Below are positions 26,066 to 35,111 of a stretch of DNA of 64,000 nt, one piece after another (positions within the stretch are counted from its first letter, which is position 1; every line of letters begins with the position of its first letter). The position numbers and the translations under genes were made by a program. The DNA lies in assembly GCF_018918265.1 (NCBI RefSeq), contig NZ_JAHLQC010000001.1, positions 124,001-188,000 of the forward strand, in the 5' to 3' direction. Source of the stretch: Falcatimonas sp. MSJ-15 (GTDB taxonomy: Bacteria > Bacillota > Clostridia > Lachnospirales > Lachnospiraceae). Under the pieces are notes generated by a model, which was not told where the DNA came from, did no database searches, and saw only the letters and a list, made by a program, of their open reading frames with translations.

Positions 26066-28330
26066 ATGAAGAGTCCTTTGATTAAGAGAATACCAAGAGA
26101 GCTTAAGGGAGAGATTGGCAAATATCTGGTTATATTCATCTTTATGGCAGCGACAATAGGATTTATATCAGGTTTTCTTGTAGCAGATGATAGTATGATT
26201 ACAGCATATAATGAAAGCTTTGAAAAATATAATATTGAAAATGGTAATTTTATACTTGAAGATAAAGCAACAGATGATTTTGTAAAGGCAGTTGAGGATG
26301 AAGGCGTTACTATATATGAGAATTATTATCAGGAATTTGATACTGATAATAATAGTGATGGCGAATATGAATCAACACTTAGAATATACAAAGTTAGAAA
26401 AGATGTTGATAAGATATGTCTTATGAAAGGGAATATGCCTGGTAATGATGATGAGATAGTAATTGATAGAATGTATGCTGATAATAACAAGTTGAAAGTA
26501 GGAGATATAATAAAAGTAAAAGACACAGAATATACAATATCAGGGCTTGTAGCATTCTCAGATTACAGTGCATTATTCTCAGATAATACAGATATGATGT
26601 TTGATGCAGTGAAATTCTCGGTTGCAGCAGTTACAGATGATGAATTTGATAGAATTACAACAGACAATATGAGATATAATTATTCATGGAAATATGATAA
26701 AGAACCAACAGATGATAAAGAAGAGAAGACAAGAGCAGAAGAACTTGTGAAAGTTATGGCTGCTAATGGAATCCTTAAAAGCTATATTCCAGGATATCAG
26801 AATCAGGCAATTAATTTTACAGGTGATGATATGGGAAGCGACAGATCAATGATGATAACTCTTCTCTATATTCTTATTGCAATTATGGCGTTCATATTTG
26901 CTGTTACAACAACTAATACAATAACAAAAGAATCATCAATAATTGGAACACTAAGAGCAACCGGATATACAAGAAGTGAACTTACAAGACATTATACAGT
27001 TCTTCCGGTTATAGTCACACTTGTAGCAGCATTAGTTGGTAATATTATGGGATATACATGGTTTAAGGATGTATGTGCCTCAATGTATTATGGAAGTTAC
27101 AGTTTACCTACATATAAGACACTTTGGAATACAGATGCTTTTGTACTTACAACTGTAATACCGGTTATAATAATGATATTTATTAATGCTGTAATAGTAA
27201 CACATAAGCTTAAGATATCACCACTCAAATTCCTAAGACATGATCTTAGCAGAAATAAAAATAAGAAAGCAACAAGATTACCAGATATAAAATTCATACG
27301 TCGTTTTAGAATAAGAATAATTCTTCAAAATATGTCTGGATACATTACGCTTCTGATAGGAATTATATTTGCTAATCTGTTACTTTTATTCGGATTGTTT
27401 ATGAAACCACTTATTAATGAATATGGTGATGAGGTTATCGATAATATGATATGCAGATATCAATATGTTTTAAAAGCTCCTGTTGATACACAGATTGATG
27501 GAGCAGAAAGATATCTTATGACATCACTTAAGACAACTGTAGAAAAATCAAAAGCTGATGAAGTATCTGTATATGGCATACAAGATGATAGCGATTATCT
27601 TAATGCAGATTTTCCATCAGATGGAGTATATGCATCTGAAGGATATCTGGATAAGTATGAACTTAGTGTAGGCGATGTTATTACCTTAAAAGAAAAATAC
27701 AGTGATAAAACGTATGATTTTAAGATAAAAGGAACTTATAAGTATCCGGCAGGGCTTGCAATATTTATGAATGATGACGAATATAGAAAAGTGTTCGATA
27801 AAGACAGTGAATATTATACCGGATATTTTTCGGATGAAGAACTGACTGATATTGATAGTAATTATATATATACTAAGATTACAGAAGACGATCTTACAAA
27901 GACAACAAGACAGTTAAAAGTATCAATGGGTGGAATGGTTGAACTTGTTGAGATATTTGCAATTATAATGTTTATAATTCTTGTATATCTGCTTACAAAG
28001 ATTATAATTGAGAAGAATTCGCTTTCAATATCAATGGTTAAGATTCTTGGATATACTAATGGCGAGATAGGAAGATTATATGTTATGGCAACTACAATTG
28101 TTGTTATACTATGGATCTTAGTTAGTATTCCGGTATTAACTTTGATAATTAAAGAAATCTACAGATATATGATGGCTGATATGGGTGGCTGGATTATGCT
28201 TAAGATAAGACCAGATATCTATATTACAATGTTTATAATGAGTGTAGCTTCTTATGGAGTAATTGCTGCATTACAGATGAGAAAGATTAGTAAAATACCA
28301 CTTGATGAAGCACTTAAGAATGTAGAATAA
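26066..28330 (+). CDS. ABC transporter permease with two FtsX domains
   Basis: 754 residues. The N-terminal membrane segment (about 20-40) is followed by a ~220-residue extracellular region. A first FtsX-like membrane block is at about 265-385, a second extracellular region at about 440-620, and a second FtsX block at about 625-750. It pairs with the ATPase just upstream. Related mechanotransmission systems handle bacitracin-like peptides or extrude antibiotics; substrate unknown. A 16-bp tandem repeat starts in its stop codon. Confidence 0.9.
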   Translation: MKSPLIKRIPRELKGEIGKYLVIFIFMAATIGFISGFLVADDSMITAYNESFEKYNIENGNFILEDKATDDFVKAVEDEGVTIYENYYQEFDTDNNSDGEYESTLRIYKVRKDVDKICLMKGNMPGNDDEIVIDRMYADNNKLKVGDIIKVKDTEYTISGLVAFSDYSALFSDNTDMMFDAVKFSVAAVTDDEFDRITTDNMRYNYSWKYDKEPTDDKEEKTRAEELVKVMAANGILKSYIPGYQNQAINFTGDDMGSDRSMMITLLYILIAIMAFIFAVTTTNTITKESSIIGTLRATGYTRSELTRHYTVLPVIVTLVAALVGNIMGYTWFKDVCASMYYGSYSLPTYKTLWNTDAFVLTTVIPVIIMIFINAVIVTHKLKISPLKFLRHDLSRNKNKKATRLPDIKFIRRFRIRIILQNMSGYITLLIGIIFANLLLLFGLFMKPLINEYGDEVIDNMICRYQYVLKAPVDTQIDGAERYLMTSLKTTVEKSKADEVSVYGIQDDSDYLNADFPSDGVYASEGYLDKYELSVGDVITLKEKYSDKTYDFKIKGTYKYPAGLAIFMNDDEYRKVFDKDSEYYTGYFSDEELTDIDSNYIYTKITEDDLTKTTRQLKVSMGGMVELVEIFAIIMFIILVYLLTKIIIEKNSLSISMVKILGYTNGEIGRLYVMATTIVVILWILVSIPVLTLIIKEIYRYMMADMGGWIMLKIRPDIYITMFIMSVASYGVIAALQMRKISKIPLDEALKNVE

Positions 28331-28392
28331 GAATAAAAACATATAAGAATAAAAACATATAAGAATAAAAACATATAAGAATAAAAACATAT
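28329..28392. repeat. 16-bp tandem repeat, four exact copies
   Basis: AAGAATAAAAACATAT four times in a row, beginning within the stop codon of the permease gene. Confidence 0.95.
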
Positions 28393-28403
28393 AAGAAAAA
28401 AAT

Positions 28404-28502
28404 ACAGGTTGGAAATATAAGTACAATGATGATGTATAATTCTTTATTAGACAAAGGAGAATCAAAATACATATCATATAATATACTGAATTTCCAACCT
28501 GT
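28404..28502. terminator. Long-loop terminator between convergent genes
   Basis: Perfect 13-bp arms ACAGGTTGGAAAT (28404-28416) and ATTTCCAACCTGT (28490-28502) around a 73-nt loop, with T7 on the right. It separates the rightward permease gene from the leftward phosphoesterase gene. Confidence 0.7.
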
Positions 28503-28505
28503 TTT

Positions 28506-29705
28506 TTAATTATTATTAAAATTCACATTAACAACTGTAATATCTGCAGTTGTTCCAACTCGCATATTAGGTCCCCACAGACCTACACCGGCAGTTACAA
28601 CGGATGTCATATTGCCAACTGTTTTAAGACCACAGACGTTTTCACATACGATACCTGACACGACATTGCCTGGAAATAGCTGTCCATCATGTGTATGGCC
28701 ACTAAGATCAAGATCGCAACCGGCATTTGCCAGTTCTTTGAGCTTCTTAGGCTGATGATCCATTACAATAACAGGTTTTGAATAATCAATACCTTCTAGA
28801 AGTTCATTAGCAGTAAGTCTCTTGTCAATATTAGCACTTCCCGGTTTTTCAATATCAAGTCTGCCGGCAAGATAAAAAGAATTATCTATTAGAATACATT
28901 CATCAAGAAGCATATGTATTCCGGTTTTTTTCATAAAATCTTCCATCTTCTCATCACGCAGATTATTATTATTAAAATCAACTGAGAATCCACCAAGAAG
29001 TCTCTCTTCGATGTCATGATTGCCATAACATCCATAAGTACCATATCTGCTATTCATAGAACCAAGAAGCTCACATAATCTGTCAGGATCATCAAGAGCA
29101 TCATAGTCATTATCGAATATATCTCCGGCAAGAACTACTATATCAGCATTCTGAGCATTGACTTTACGAACCATATCTTCCATATCTTTAACACCTACGC
29201 TATATCCTAAGTGAAGGTCAGATATAAGGACAATCTTAAGAGAATCATTACCTACACATGGTTTATTGATATCAACAGTATAGTCAACAACTTTTAGTTT
29301 ATGAGCATGTACAATTCCGTAGACACTTAGTGATACAATAAGAGCAAGTATAACACTTCCGGCAATAACAAAGCTTTTGTCGGAATGATATATATTATCT
29401 GGTACCATATTTAGCTTTCTTAGAACTATCTTTATAAAATCGCCAATAGCGATGAAGATTAGTGTATACATAAAAGTTCCAAGCCAATAATTGCTTATAT
29501 GTTTGATTGCAAGCTGCAATCTGGATTTTGGCAGAATGAATGCAAATAGCAATGAAAAAGCCAATAATATATATATGCCCATATAACACCAGGCCCATAT
29601 ATTAGAATGAGTAAATGTTGTACATATTCTAAGCCATTTGCTTGTACGGAATAATATATATCCGTTAATAGCAAGATAGACAGGTACAAGTAATAAAAAA
29701 ATCAA
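28506..29705 (-). CDS. Membrane-anchored metallophosphoesterase (YkuE type)
   Basis: 399 residues. Four or five membrane segments in the first ~135 residues. Then a calcineurin-like domain with DLHLG, AGDIFDND, GNHDIE, MDHQPK and SGHTHDGQ, all metal-binding blocks. Substrates of such YkuE-type enzymes are uncertain; related proteins act on lipid-linked or nucleotide phosphates. The start is probably TTG at 29705, with GGAG 9 nt upstream; TTG at 29720 or 29714 is also in frame. It follows the GH27 gene by 19 nt on the same strand, so the two are likely co-transcribed. Confidence 0.85.
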   Translation of the reverse strand: MIFLLLVPVYLAINGYILFRTSKWLRICTTFTHSNIWAWCYMGIYILLAFSLLFAFILPKSRLQLAIKHISNYWLGTFMYTLIFIAIGDFIKIVLRKLNMVPDNIYHSDKSFVIAGSVILALIVSLSVYGIVHAHKLKVVDYTVDINKPCVGNDSLKIVLISDLHLGYSVGVKDMEDMVRKVNAQNADIVVLAGDIFDNDYDALDDPDRLCELLGSMNSRYGTYGCYGNHDIEERLLGGFSVDFNNNNLRDEKMEDFMKKTGIHMLLDECILIDNSFYLAGRLDIEKPGSANIDKRLTANELLEGIDYSKPVIVMDHQPKKLKELANAGCDLDLSGHTHDGQLFPGNVVSGIVCENVCGLKTVGNMTSVVTAGVGLWGPNMRVGTTADITVVNVNFNNN

Positions 29706-29724
29706 AATAATCAACTCCAAAAAC

Positions 29725-31059
29725 TTATAGATTTATGCGTAAAACACTGGCACTATGTGGATTGAGAGTGGCAAATATACTGCCAGATGAATCAATATTA
29801 CCAAGTGTTTTACTCTCCCAGCAATCAAACAGATTGAATGATTCAGAGAGTGTTATGCCTTCATCTCTAAGATATAAGGCAAGTTCATCAGGTGATACTG
29901 TTACAACCTGAATAGTATCAGACAGATTGAATAATGCAACGAAGAATGAAGCAGAATTATTGTCAAAAGTAATCCATGCACATTCATTATCATCTCTGAA
30001 TATCTGACAGGCTCCATGGCATGAAGTGTTCATATACAGAATATGTTCGTTAGTAATAATATCTGTTTCTTCTTTGGTAAGTTCATTAAGTTCACCACCA
30101 AGTATAAGTGGAGAACGGAAGATACACCATAGAGACATAAGAAGTCTCTCTTCATCATAAGAGAAGTTAGATGTTCTTAAGGCATTGAATGCTTTGCCGA
30201 TTTTACCTATAGGTATCATATCACAGTCAGGAAAACAACCTGCACTTACTTGTCTTTGCCATACATCACATCTTTCAAACATAGCTTTTAAAAGCTCCCA
30301 GTTATCCCAAAAGTCATCTGTTATTCGCCACATATTAGCATATTTACGCATGTGAGATGCATGTTCGATAAGAGCAGGACCCGGTGAAAGGCTAAGAACC
30401 ATCGGTCTGCCACAATTCTTGATTGCATTATATATCATCTCAATCTCAGCTTTGCCGGAATATGGATCGTATGGATACATATTAGTGTTGCAGATGTCAT
30501 CAACTTTTACAAGATCAACACCCCAGTCAGCGTATAGTCTGAATATTGAGTCATAATATTCCTGACCACCATATATATCACTTCTTACACCATACATATC
30601 AGGATTCCATCTGGATATTGAATATGGATTAGCAATCTTATCTGCAGTTGTATCAGTGCCTTTAATAGGCAGATGATTATGAGCAGCAATTCTTGGGATA
30701 CCACGCATTATATGTATACCAAATTTAAGCCCCTTTTTGTGGATATAATCAGCAATATGTTTAAAGCCAGAATTATCTTTTGCAGATGGAAAACGGTTAA
30801 CAGCCGGAAGCTGTCTGCCATATTCATCTATCTCAAAATGACTAAAAGGAATATACTGATAATGTTCTCTGTCAGTGCCGGCATTACAATCAGACCACTG
30901 GATATCTGCAACAATATATTCATATCCATATTGTAAGAGATTATCCGCCATATAGTCTGCATTGCGTTTAAGATCATCCTCTGTTACAGTTGTATCATAG
31001 TAATCATAACTGTTCCATCCCATAGGTGGGTTAATACATATATCATTCTTTGAATACAT
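29725..31059 (-). CDS. Glycoside hydrolase family 27 (alpha-galactosidase type)
   Basis: 444 residues, no signal peptide. It starts with the GH27 hallmark PPMGWNSYDYY. The nucleophile region is LVKVDDICN (Asp187) and the acid/base region RITDDFW. A C-terminal beta domain follows from about 350. Enzymes of this family remove alpha-galactosyl or, less often, beta-L-arabinopyranosyl residues; galactan side chains of pectin or raffinose-type sugars are plausible substrates. GGAGGGGG precedes the ATG. It is first of a two-gene leftward unit with the phosphoesterase. Confidence 0.9.
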   Translation of the reverse strand: MYSKNDICINPPMGWNSYDYYDTTVTEDDLKRNADYMADNLLQYGYEYIVADIQWSDCNAGTDREHYQYIPFSHFEIDEYGRQLPAVNRFPSAKDNSGFKHIADYIHKKGLKFGIHIMRGIPRIAAHNHLPIKGTDTTADKIANPYSISRWNPDMYGVRSDIYGGQEYYDSIFRLYADWGVDLVKVDDICNTNMYPYDPYSGKAEIEMIYNAIKNCGRPMVLSLSPGPALIEHASHMRKYANMWRITDDFWDNWELLKAMFERCDVWQRQVSAGCFPDCDMIPIGKIGKAFNALRTSNFSYDEERLLMSLWCIFRSPLILGGELNELTKEETDIITNEHILYMNTSCHGACQIFRDDNECAWITFDNNSASFFVALFNLSDTIQVVTVSPDELALYLRDEGITLSESFNLFDCWESKTLGNIDSSGSIFATLNPHSASVLRINL

Positions 31060-31111
31060 AGAAAAAGATCCCCCTCCTGTTTTTTAATGTAATTCGTAAA
31101 ATACAATGATT

Positions 31112-31204
31112 ATTATATCAGTATACTAATATTAATAGAAGAGAAAAATAAAAAAATTAAAAAAATAATTTACTTTATGGCGTTAAATCGATATACTAGT
31201 ATAT
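31112..31204 (-). promoter_or_regulatory. Promoter and candidate operators between GH27 and aroA
   Basis: A minus-strand -10 box TATAAT is at 31112-31117. AGTATACT (31120-31127) lies just upstream of it in the spacer region, and a 14-bp palindrome ATATACTAGTATAT (31191-31204) shares the TATACTA core. Two copies of one core around the GH27 promoter suggest a sugar-responsive repressor site (inference). Confidence 0.4.
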
Positions 31205-31347
31205 GAAAATATAAAATAAAGATGTTATAAATTACAAATAGCTTAATTGAAGATATGTGATATGATTGCTGATAAAATAAAAAATGAACAGGATAAATAT
31301 TACAGATTAGAAAATATTAGAAAATAGAAAGAGGTAATAAGTGAGAT

Positions 31348-32652
31348 ATGATTAAGGATAAACAGATATTAATTAACAAAGTAAATGTAAGAGATAATGC
31401 AAAGTTTAGCGTTGAAGTCCCAGGATCAAAGAGTATTACTAACAGAGCCCTTTTAATAGCAGCTTTGGCAGACGGAAAGACAACAGTAAAAGGAGCTTTA
31501 TTCAGTGACGATTCAAGACATTTTTTAAAGTGCCTTATTGAACTTGGATATGAAGTTGAGATTAATGAGGATATGCATCAAGTGAGTGTAAGAGGACTTT
31601 CCGGACAGATACCAAAGGATAAAGCAAAGATATATGTTGGAAGTGCAGGAACTGCAGCAAGATTTCTTACAGCAATGCTTAGTTTTAGTGGTGAATATTA
31701 TATAGATGCATCAGAGCAGATGAAGAAGCGACCAATGGCACCACTTATAGAGTCACTTAGAGAACTTGGAGCAGATATATCTTATCATGAGAAAGAAGGA
31801 CATTTTCCTTTCACTATAAAAGGTAATGGTCAAAAGACAGACAGGATAACTGTTAATATAGATAACAGTAGTCAGTTCTTAAGTGCACTTCTTATTGTAT
31901 CTACTATGTTTGAGAGAGATATGGATATCGAGGTAATAGGAACTCATGGTATGGCATATATTGATATTACACTTAAGATGATGGAACAATTCGGAGTAAA
32001 AGTAGAGAAGAATGACAATATATATCATATTAAGGCAGGACAGACATATAGAGCATGCGAATATGATGTTGAACCGGACGTATCTGCAGCATGCTATTTT
32101 TATGCAATGTCGCCACTTCTGAATGTAAGAGCTTGTGTAAACGGTGTGAAGAAGAGTTCAATGCAGGGAGATATAAGATTTGTTGATATTCTTGAAAAAG
32201 CAGGATGCGTCATAAGTACTAATGAAAATGGTGATATAGAGGTTATGCCACCTGAACGTGGGAACTATGAATTTGGTATAGTTGATATGGGAAGCTGTTC
32301 AGATCAGACTATGACGCTTGCAGTACTTGCACCATTTGCAAAAAATATGACAAAAATTAAGGGAATTGGACATATAAGATTACAGGAGAGTGACAGAATA
32401 AAAGCGACGAAAACGGAACTTGTTAAGATGGGGATAAGATGTGAAGAAGAGAAAGACTCGCTTACAATATATCCGGGAGAAGTTACAGATTCTATTGTTG
32501 AGACTTATGAAGATCATAGAATAGCTATGTCTTTTGCACTTATAGGACTTAAAAAGGGCGGAATTACAATTGATAATCCATCATGTTGCAGAAAGACTTT
32601 TGAAGATTATTTTGAAAAACTTTATGAAGTGATTGATAAAATAAAAAAATAA
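31348..32652 (+). CDS. aroA: 3-phosphoshikimate 1-carboxyvinyltransferase (EPSP synthase)
   Basis: 434 residues, usual length. The shikimate-3-phosphate binding pattern PGSKSITNRALL, the PEP loop VGSAGTAARFLTA, KKRPMAPL, and ESDRIKAT with DHRIAMSFA near the C-terminus are all present. It adds the enolpyruvyl group of PEP to shikimate 3-phosphate in aromatic amino acid synthesis. It stands alone here rather than in an aro cluster. A GAGG lies 13 nt before the ATG, a rather long distance. Confidence 0.95.
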   Translation: MIKDKQILINKVNVRDNAKFSVEVPGSKSITNRALLIAALADGKTTVKGALFSDDSRHFLKCLIELGYEVEINEDMHQVSVRGLSGQIPKDKAKIYVGSAGTAARFLTAMLSFSGEYYIDASEQMKKRPMAPLIESLRELGADISYHEKEGHFPFTIKGNGQKTDRITVNIDNSSQFLSALLIVSTMFERDMDIEVIGTHGMAYIDITLKMMEQFGVKVEKNDNIYHIKAGQTYRACEYDVEPDVSAACYFYAMSPLLNVRACVNGVKKSSMQGDIRFVDILEKAGCVISTNENGDIEVMPPERGNYEFGIVDMGSCSDQTMTLAVLAPFAKNMTKIKGIGHIRLQESDRIKATKTELVKMGIRCEEEKDSLTIYPGEVTDSIVETYEDHRIAMSFALIGLKKGGITIDNPSCCRKTFEDYFEKLYEVIDKIKK

Positions 32653-32754
32653 AAAATAATAATTAGTCTATTTGAGAATACTGAAAAATTGACACAATTT
32701 TATAAAACTTGTTGAAAATAGTACTTTTGATTTATTTAGGTAAACTAAAAAGTA

Positions 32755-32763
32755 TGTTATAAT
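32755..32763 (+). promoter_or_regulatory. Extended -10 promoter for the EIIC-EAL gene
   Basis: TGT-TATAAT at 32755-32763, 37 nt before the start. The -35 region (TTTAGG at 17-nt spacing) is weak, which fits an extended -10 promoter. Confidence 0.5.
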
Positions 32764-32800
32764 CTCTCTAGTTAGAAATTAAGGTTGTTAGGGGATTGAG

Positions 32801-34894
32801 ATGAAGAAAGTGTTATTAAAACTTATAGATTTTTTGGAATGTAATGATTTGCTGAAATCAGTAAAAAGAGCATTTGAAGGTCTTATGCCAGTGATTATTC
32901 TTGGAATAATATCAGATGTGATATTATCGCTGCCAATAGATACAATCAGGCGTTTTTTTGTAGTAAATGCAGCAGGTATACAGTGCAGACGAATGCTTCT
33001 TGCAATTAACAGGTGTACATTTGGAATATTTGGAGTATATGTTGCAGTTGCTATTGCATACAATTATTCAAGAAGATTTACAAAAGGTAATGCATCATTG
33101 ATGTTTGTTGCAGTTCTTAATACTATGTGCAGTTTTGTAGCATCACTTGCAACAATTGATATACATTCAACGTGGAGATATATGGATACAGATGCAGTTT
33201 TTTGGGCATCCATTGTGGCTATTGTATCTACAAAGATATTTTTTGCGATTGCAGGCAGGAGTAATGCATACAAATATAAATATGTCGGAGAAAAAGAGAT
33301 TAACAGTTTTTCAGTTAATCAATATATAGTGCCATTAACATTAACAGTAATGATATTTGCTGTCTTTAATGTACTTGTGAATGTGCTTACAGGATGCGAC
33401 AATATAATTGAATATGTGACAAAGAGCATACTGAGAATATATGTAAGAGGCGATAATGGCTTTATGAAGAAGATAATAGCATTCTTATCTGAAGACATAC
33501 TTACTTTTATGGGTGTTGGAAGAAATGAGATTATGGGAAGAGTATATAATCTTTCGAGTGATATTATAACTTTTACAGGAAGAAGAGTAAGTGTGGTATT
33601 TTTGAATTCAATGTCTAACATTGGCGGGATTGGCAATATGATGTCACTTGCTATAGCTTTACTTATATGCACAAAGTCAGAAAATGTTAAGAATCTTGTT
33701 AAGTGTGCATTTCCGACATTGATATTTAATATTAATGACATAATGGTATATGGACTTCCGGTAGTATTTAATCCATTTCTTATGATTCCATTTCTTGTAT
33801 CGCCAGCTATATCAAAGATTATGATATATCTTGCAGTATCAGCAGGTATGTTTAGTGACAGTGTGATACGAGATGGTAAAATATGGTCTAATGCACCGGT
33901 TTTTATAAGTGGTTATATTGCATCAGGACATAATATAAGTGGAATACTTTTGCAAGTAATTATGCTTATTGTTGGAGTGATTGTATATATTCCTTTTGTA
34001 AAGGCACAGGAGATGGTAAAAGTTAAACGTGAATCTGCTATAATAGATTCAATGAAGAAAGAATATATGAGAGCTTCAGAGACACAGGAAGCTATGGAAT
34101 TCATAAATTATGAAGATGATAGAGGAAGAGTGTCAAGAGAGATACTTGAGAAGCTTATAATTGATATTGAAAAACAGAATATAGAACTGTTTTATCAGCC
34201 GCAAAATGGAGGAGATGGACTCTGTTATGGAGGAGAGGCACTGCTTAGATGGAAGTATAATGGAGAGTATATGTTTCCGTCACTTGTTACTGAGATAGCC
34301 AAGGAAGGATATATGTTTAAAGAATTATGCGAAGTTATAGTAGATAAGGCATGTCAGGATACCAGACTTTTTAAAGAGAAGTTTGGCTATGGAATAAAGA
34401 TCTCGGTTAATATTAATTCGGATCTCTTAAATGACAGAGCATTTCTTGATTTTGTAATAGCAAAAGTTAAAGAATATGAAGTATGTGGATGTATCTGCCT
34501 TGAGATAACAGAAGAAAGCTCAATGTTTAGCTATGCTAATATTACAGAGAATATAAAATATCTTGCAAGTAATGATATCGGTGTCGCTATTGATGACTTT
34601 AGCATGGGACATACATCAATTAAATATCTTCAGAATAACAGATTTGGATATGTTAAGCTTGATGGAAGTCTTGTAAAAGAGATAATAACTAATAAGCGAA
34701 GCAGAGATATAGTGGAAGCAATAACGAAGCTTGGACATAATCTTGATTTTAGAGTGGTTGCTGAATATGTTGACAGTGAAGAGATTAAGAATGAACTTAT
34801 AGCGATAGGATGCAATTTTCTTCAGGGATATTATTTTAGTCCGGCAATTAACAAGTATAAGTTCATGGATTATGTAATGAAATGTAACAGTTAG
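32801..34894 (+). CDS. PTS EIIC-like membrane domain fused to an EAL c-di-GMP phosphodiesterase
   Basis: 697 residues. The first ~415 residues resemble the membrane EIIC permease of lactose/cellobiose-type PTS, including INDIMVYGLPVVFNPFLMIP, which matches the EIIC substrate-site pattern. No EIIA or EIIB domain is attached. From about residue 440 an EAL domain follows: EALLRW (Glu479), SVNIN, LEITEE, AIDDFSMGHTS, VKLDG, AEYVDSEE and LQGYYFSP. Metal and catalytic positions are kept, so it should hydrolyse c-di-GMP, perhaps under control of a sugar bound by the EIIC part (inference). Confidence 0.88.
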   Translation: MKKVLLKLIDFLECNDLLKSVKRAFEGLMPVIILGIISDVILSLPIDTIRRFFVVNAAGIQCRRMLLAINRCTFGIFGVYVAVAIAYNYSRRFTKGNASLMFVAVLNTMCSFVASLATIDIHSTWRYMDTDAVFWASIVAIVSTKIFFAIAGRSNAYKYKYVGEKEINSFSVNQYIVPLTLTVMIFAVFNVLVNVLTGCDNIIEYVTKSILRIYVRGDNGFMKKIIAFLSEDILTFMGVGRNEIMGRVYNLSSDIITFTGRRVSVVFLNSMSNIGGIGNMMSLAIALLICTKSENVKNLVKCAFPTLIFNINDIMVYGLPVVFNPFLMIPFLVSPAISKIMIYLAVSAGMFSDSVIRDGKIWSNAPVFISGYIASGHNISGILLQVIMLIVGVIVYIPFVKAQEMVKVKRESAIIDSMKKEYMRASETQEAMEFINYEDDRGRVSREILEKLIIDIEKQNIELFYQPQNGGDGLCYGGEALLRWKYNGEYMFPSLVTEIAKEGYMFKELCEVIVDKACQDTRLFKEKFGYGIKISVNINSDLLNDRAFLDFVIAKVKEYEVCGCICLEITEESSMFSYANITENIKYLASNDIGVAIDDFSMGHTSIKYLQNNRFGYVKLDGSLVKEIITNKRSRDIVEAITKLGHNLDFRVVAEYVDSEEIKNELIAIGCNFLQGYYFSPAINKYKFMDYVMKCNS

Positions 34895-34991
34895 TTAACA
34901 GATGTTGAGTAGATAATTAGAGCCAGCTTATATAATAAAAATAACATAGTAAAATCAGGAATATTTGCATATAATATTTCTATAAAACAAG

Positions 34992-35022
34992 AGAGACAGC
35001 TAAAAAAAGCCGTCTCTTTTTT
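34992..35022 (+). terminator. Intrinsic terminator after the EIIC-EAL gene
   Basis: AGAGACAGCT pairs with AGCCGTCTCT, followed by T6. Confidence 0.85.
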
Positions 35023-35111
35023 CGATATTAACAAGGAAGATTTATTTTATAGGGAATAATGGATAGTAATTGGTTTGTTTTACATAAAATGTAGGCAAAG
35101 GAGATCAAAAT

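Noticed and set aside
28426..28509. 27-codon reading frame inside the long-loop terminator
   Set aside because: Starts with three ATG but has no ribosome binding site at proper distance and ends in the terminator stem and T tract; likely chance.
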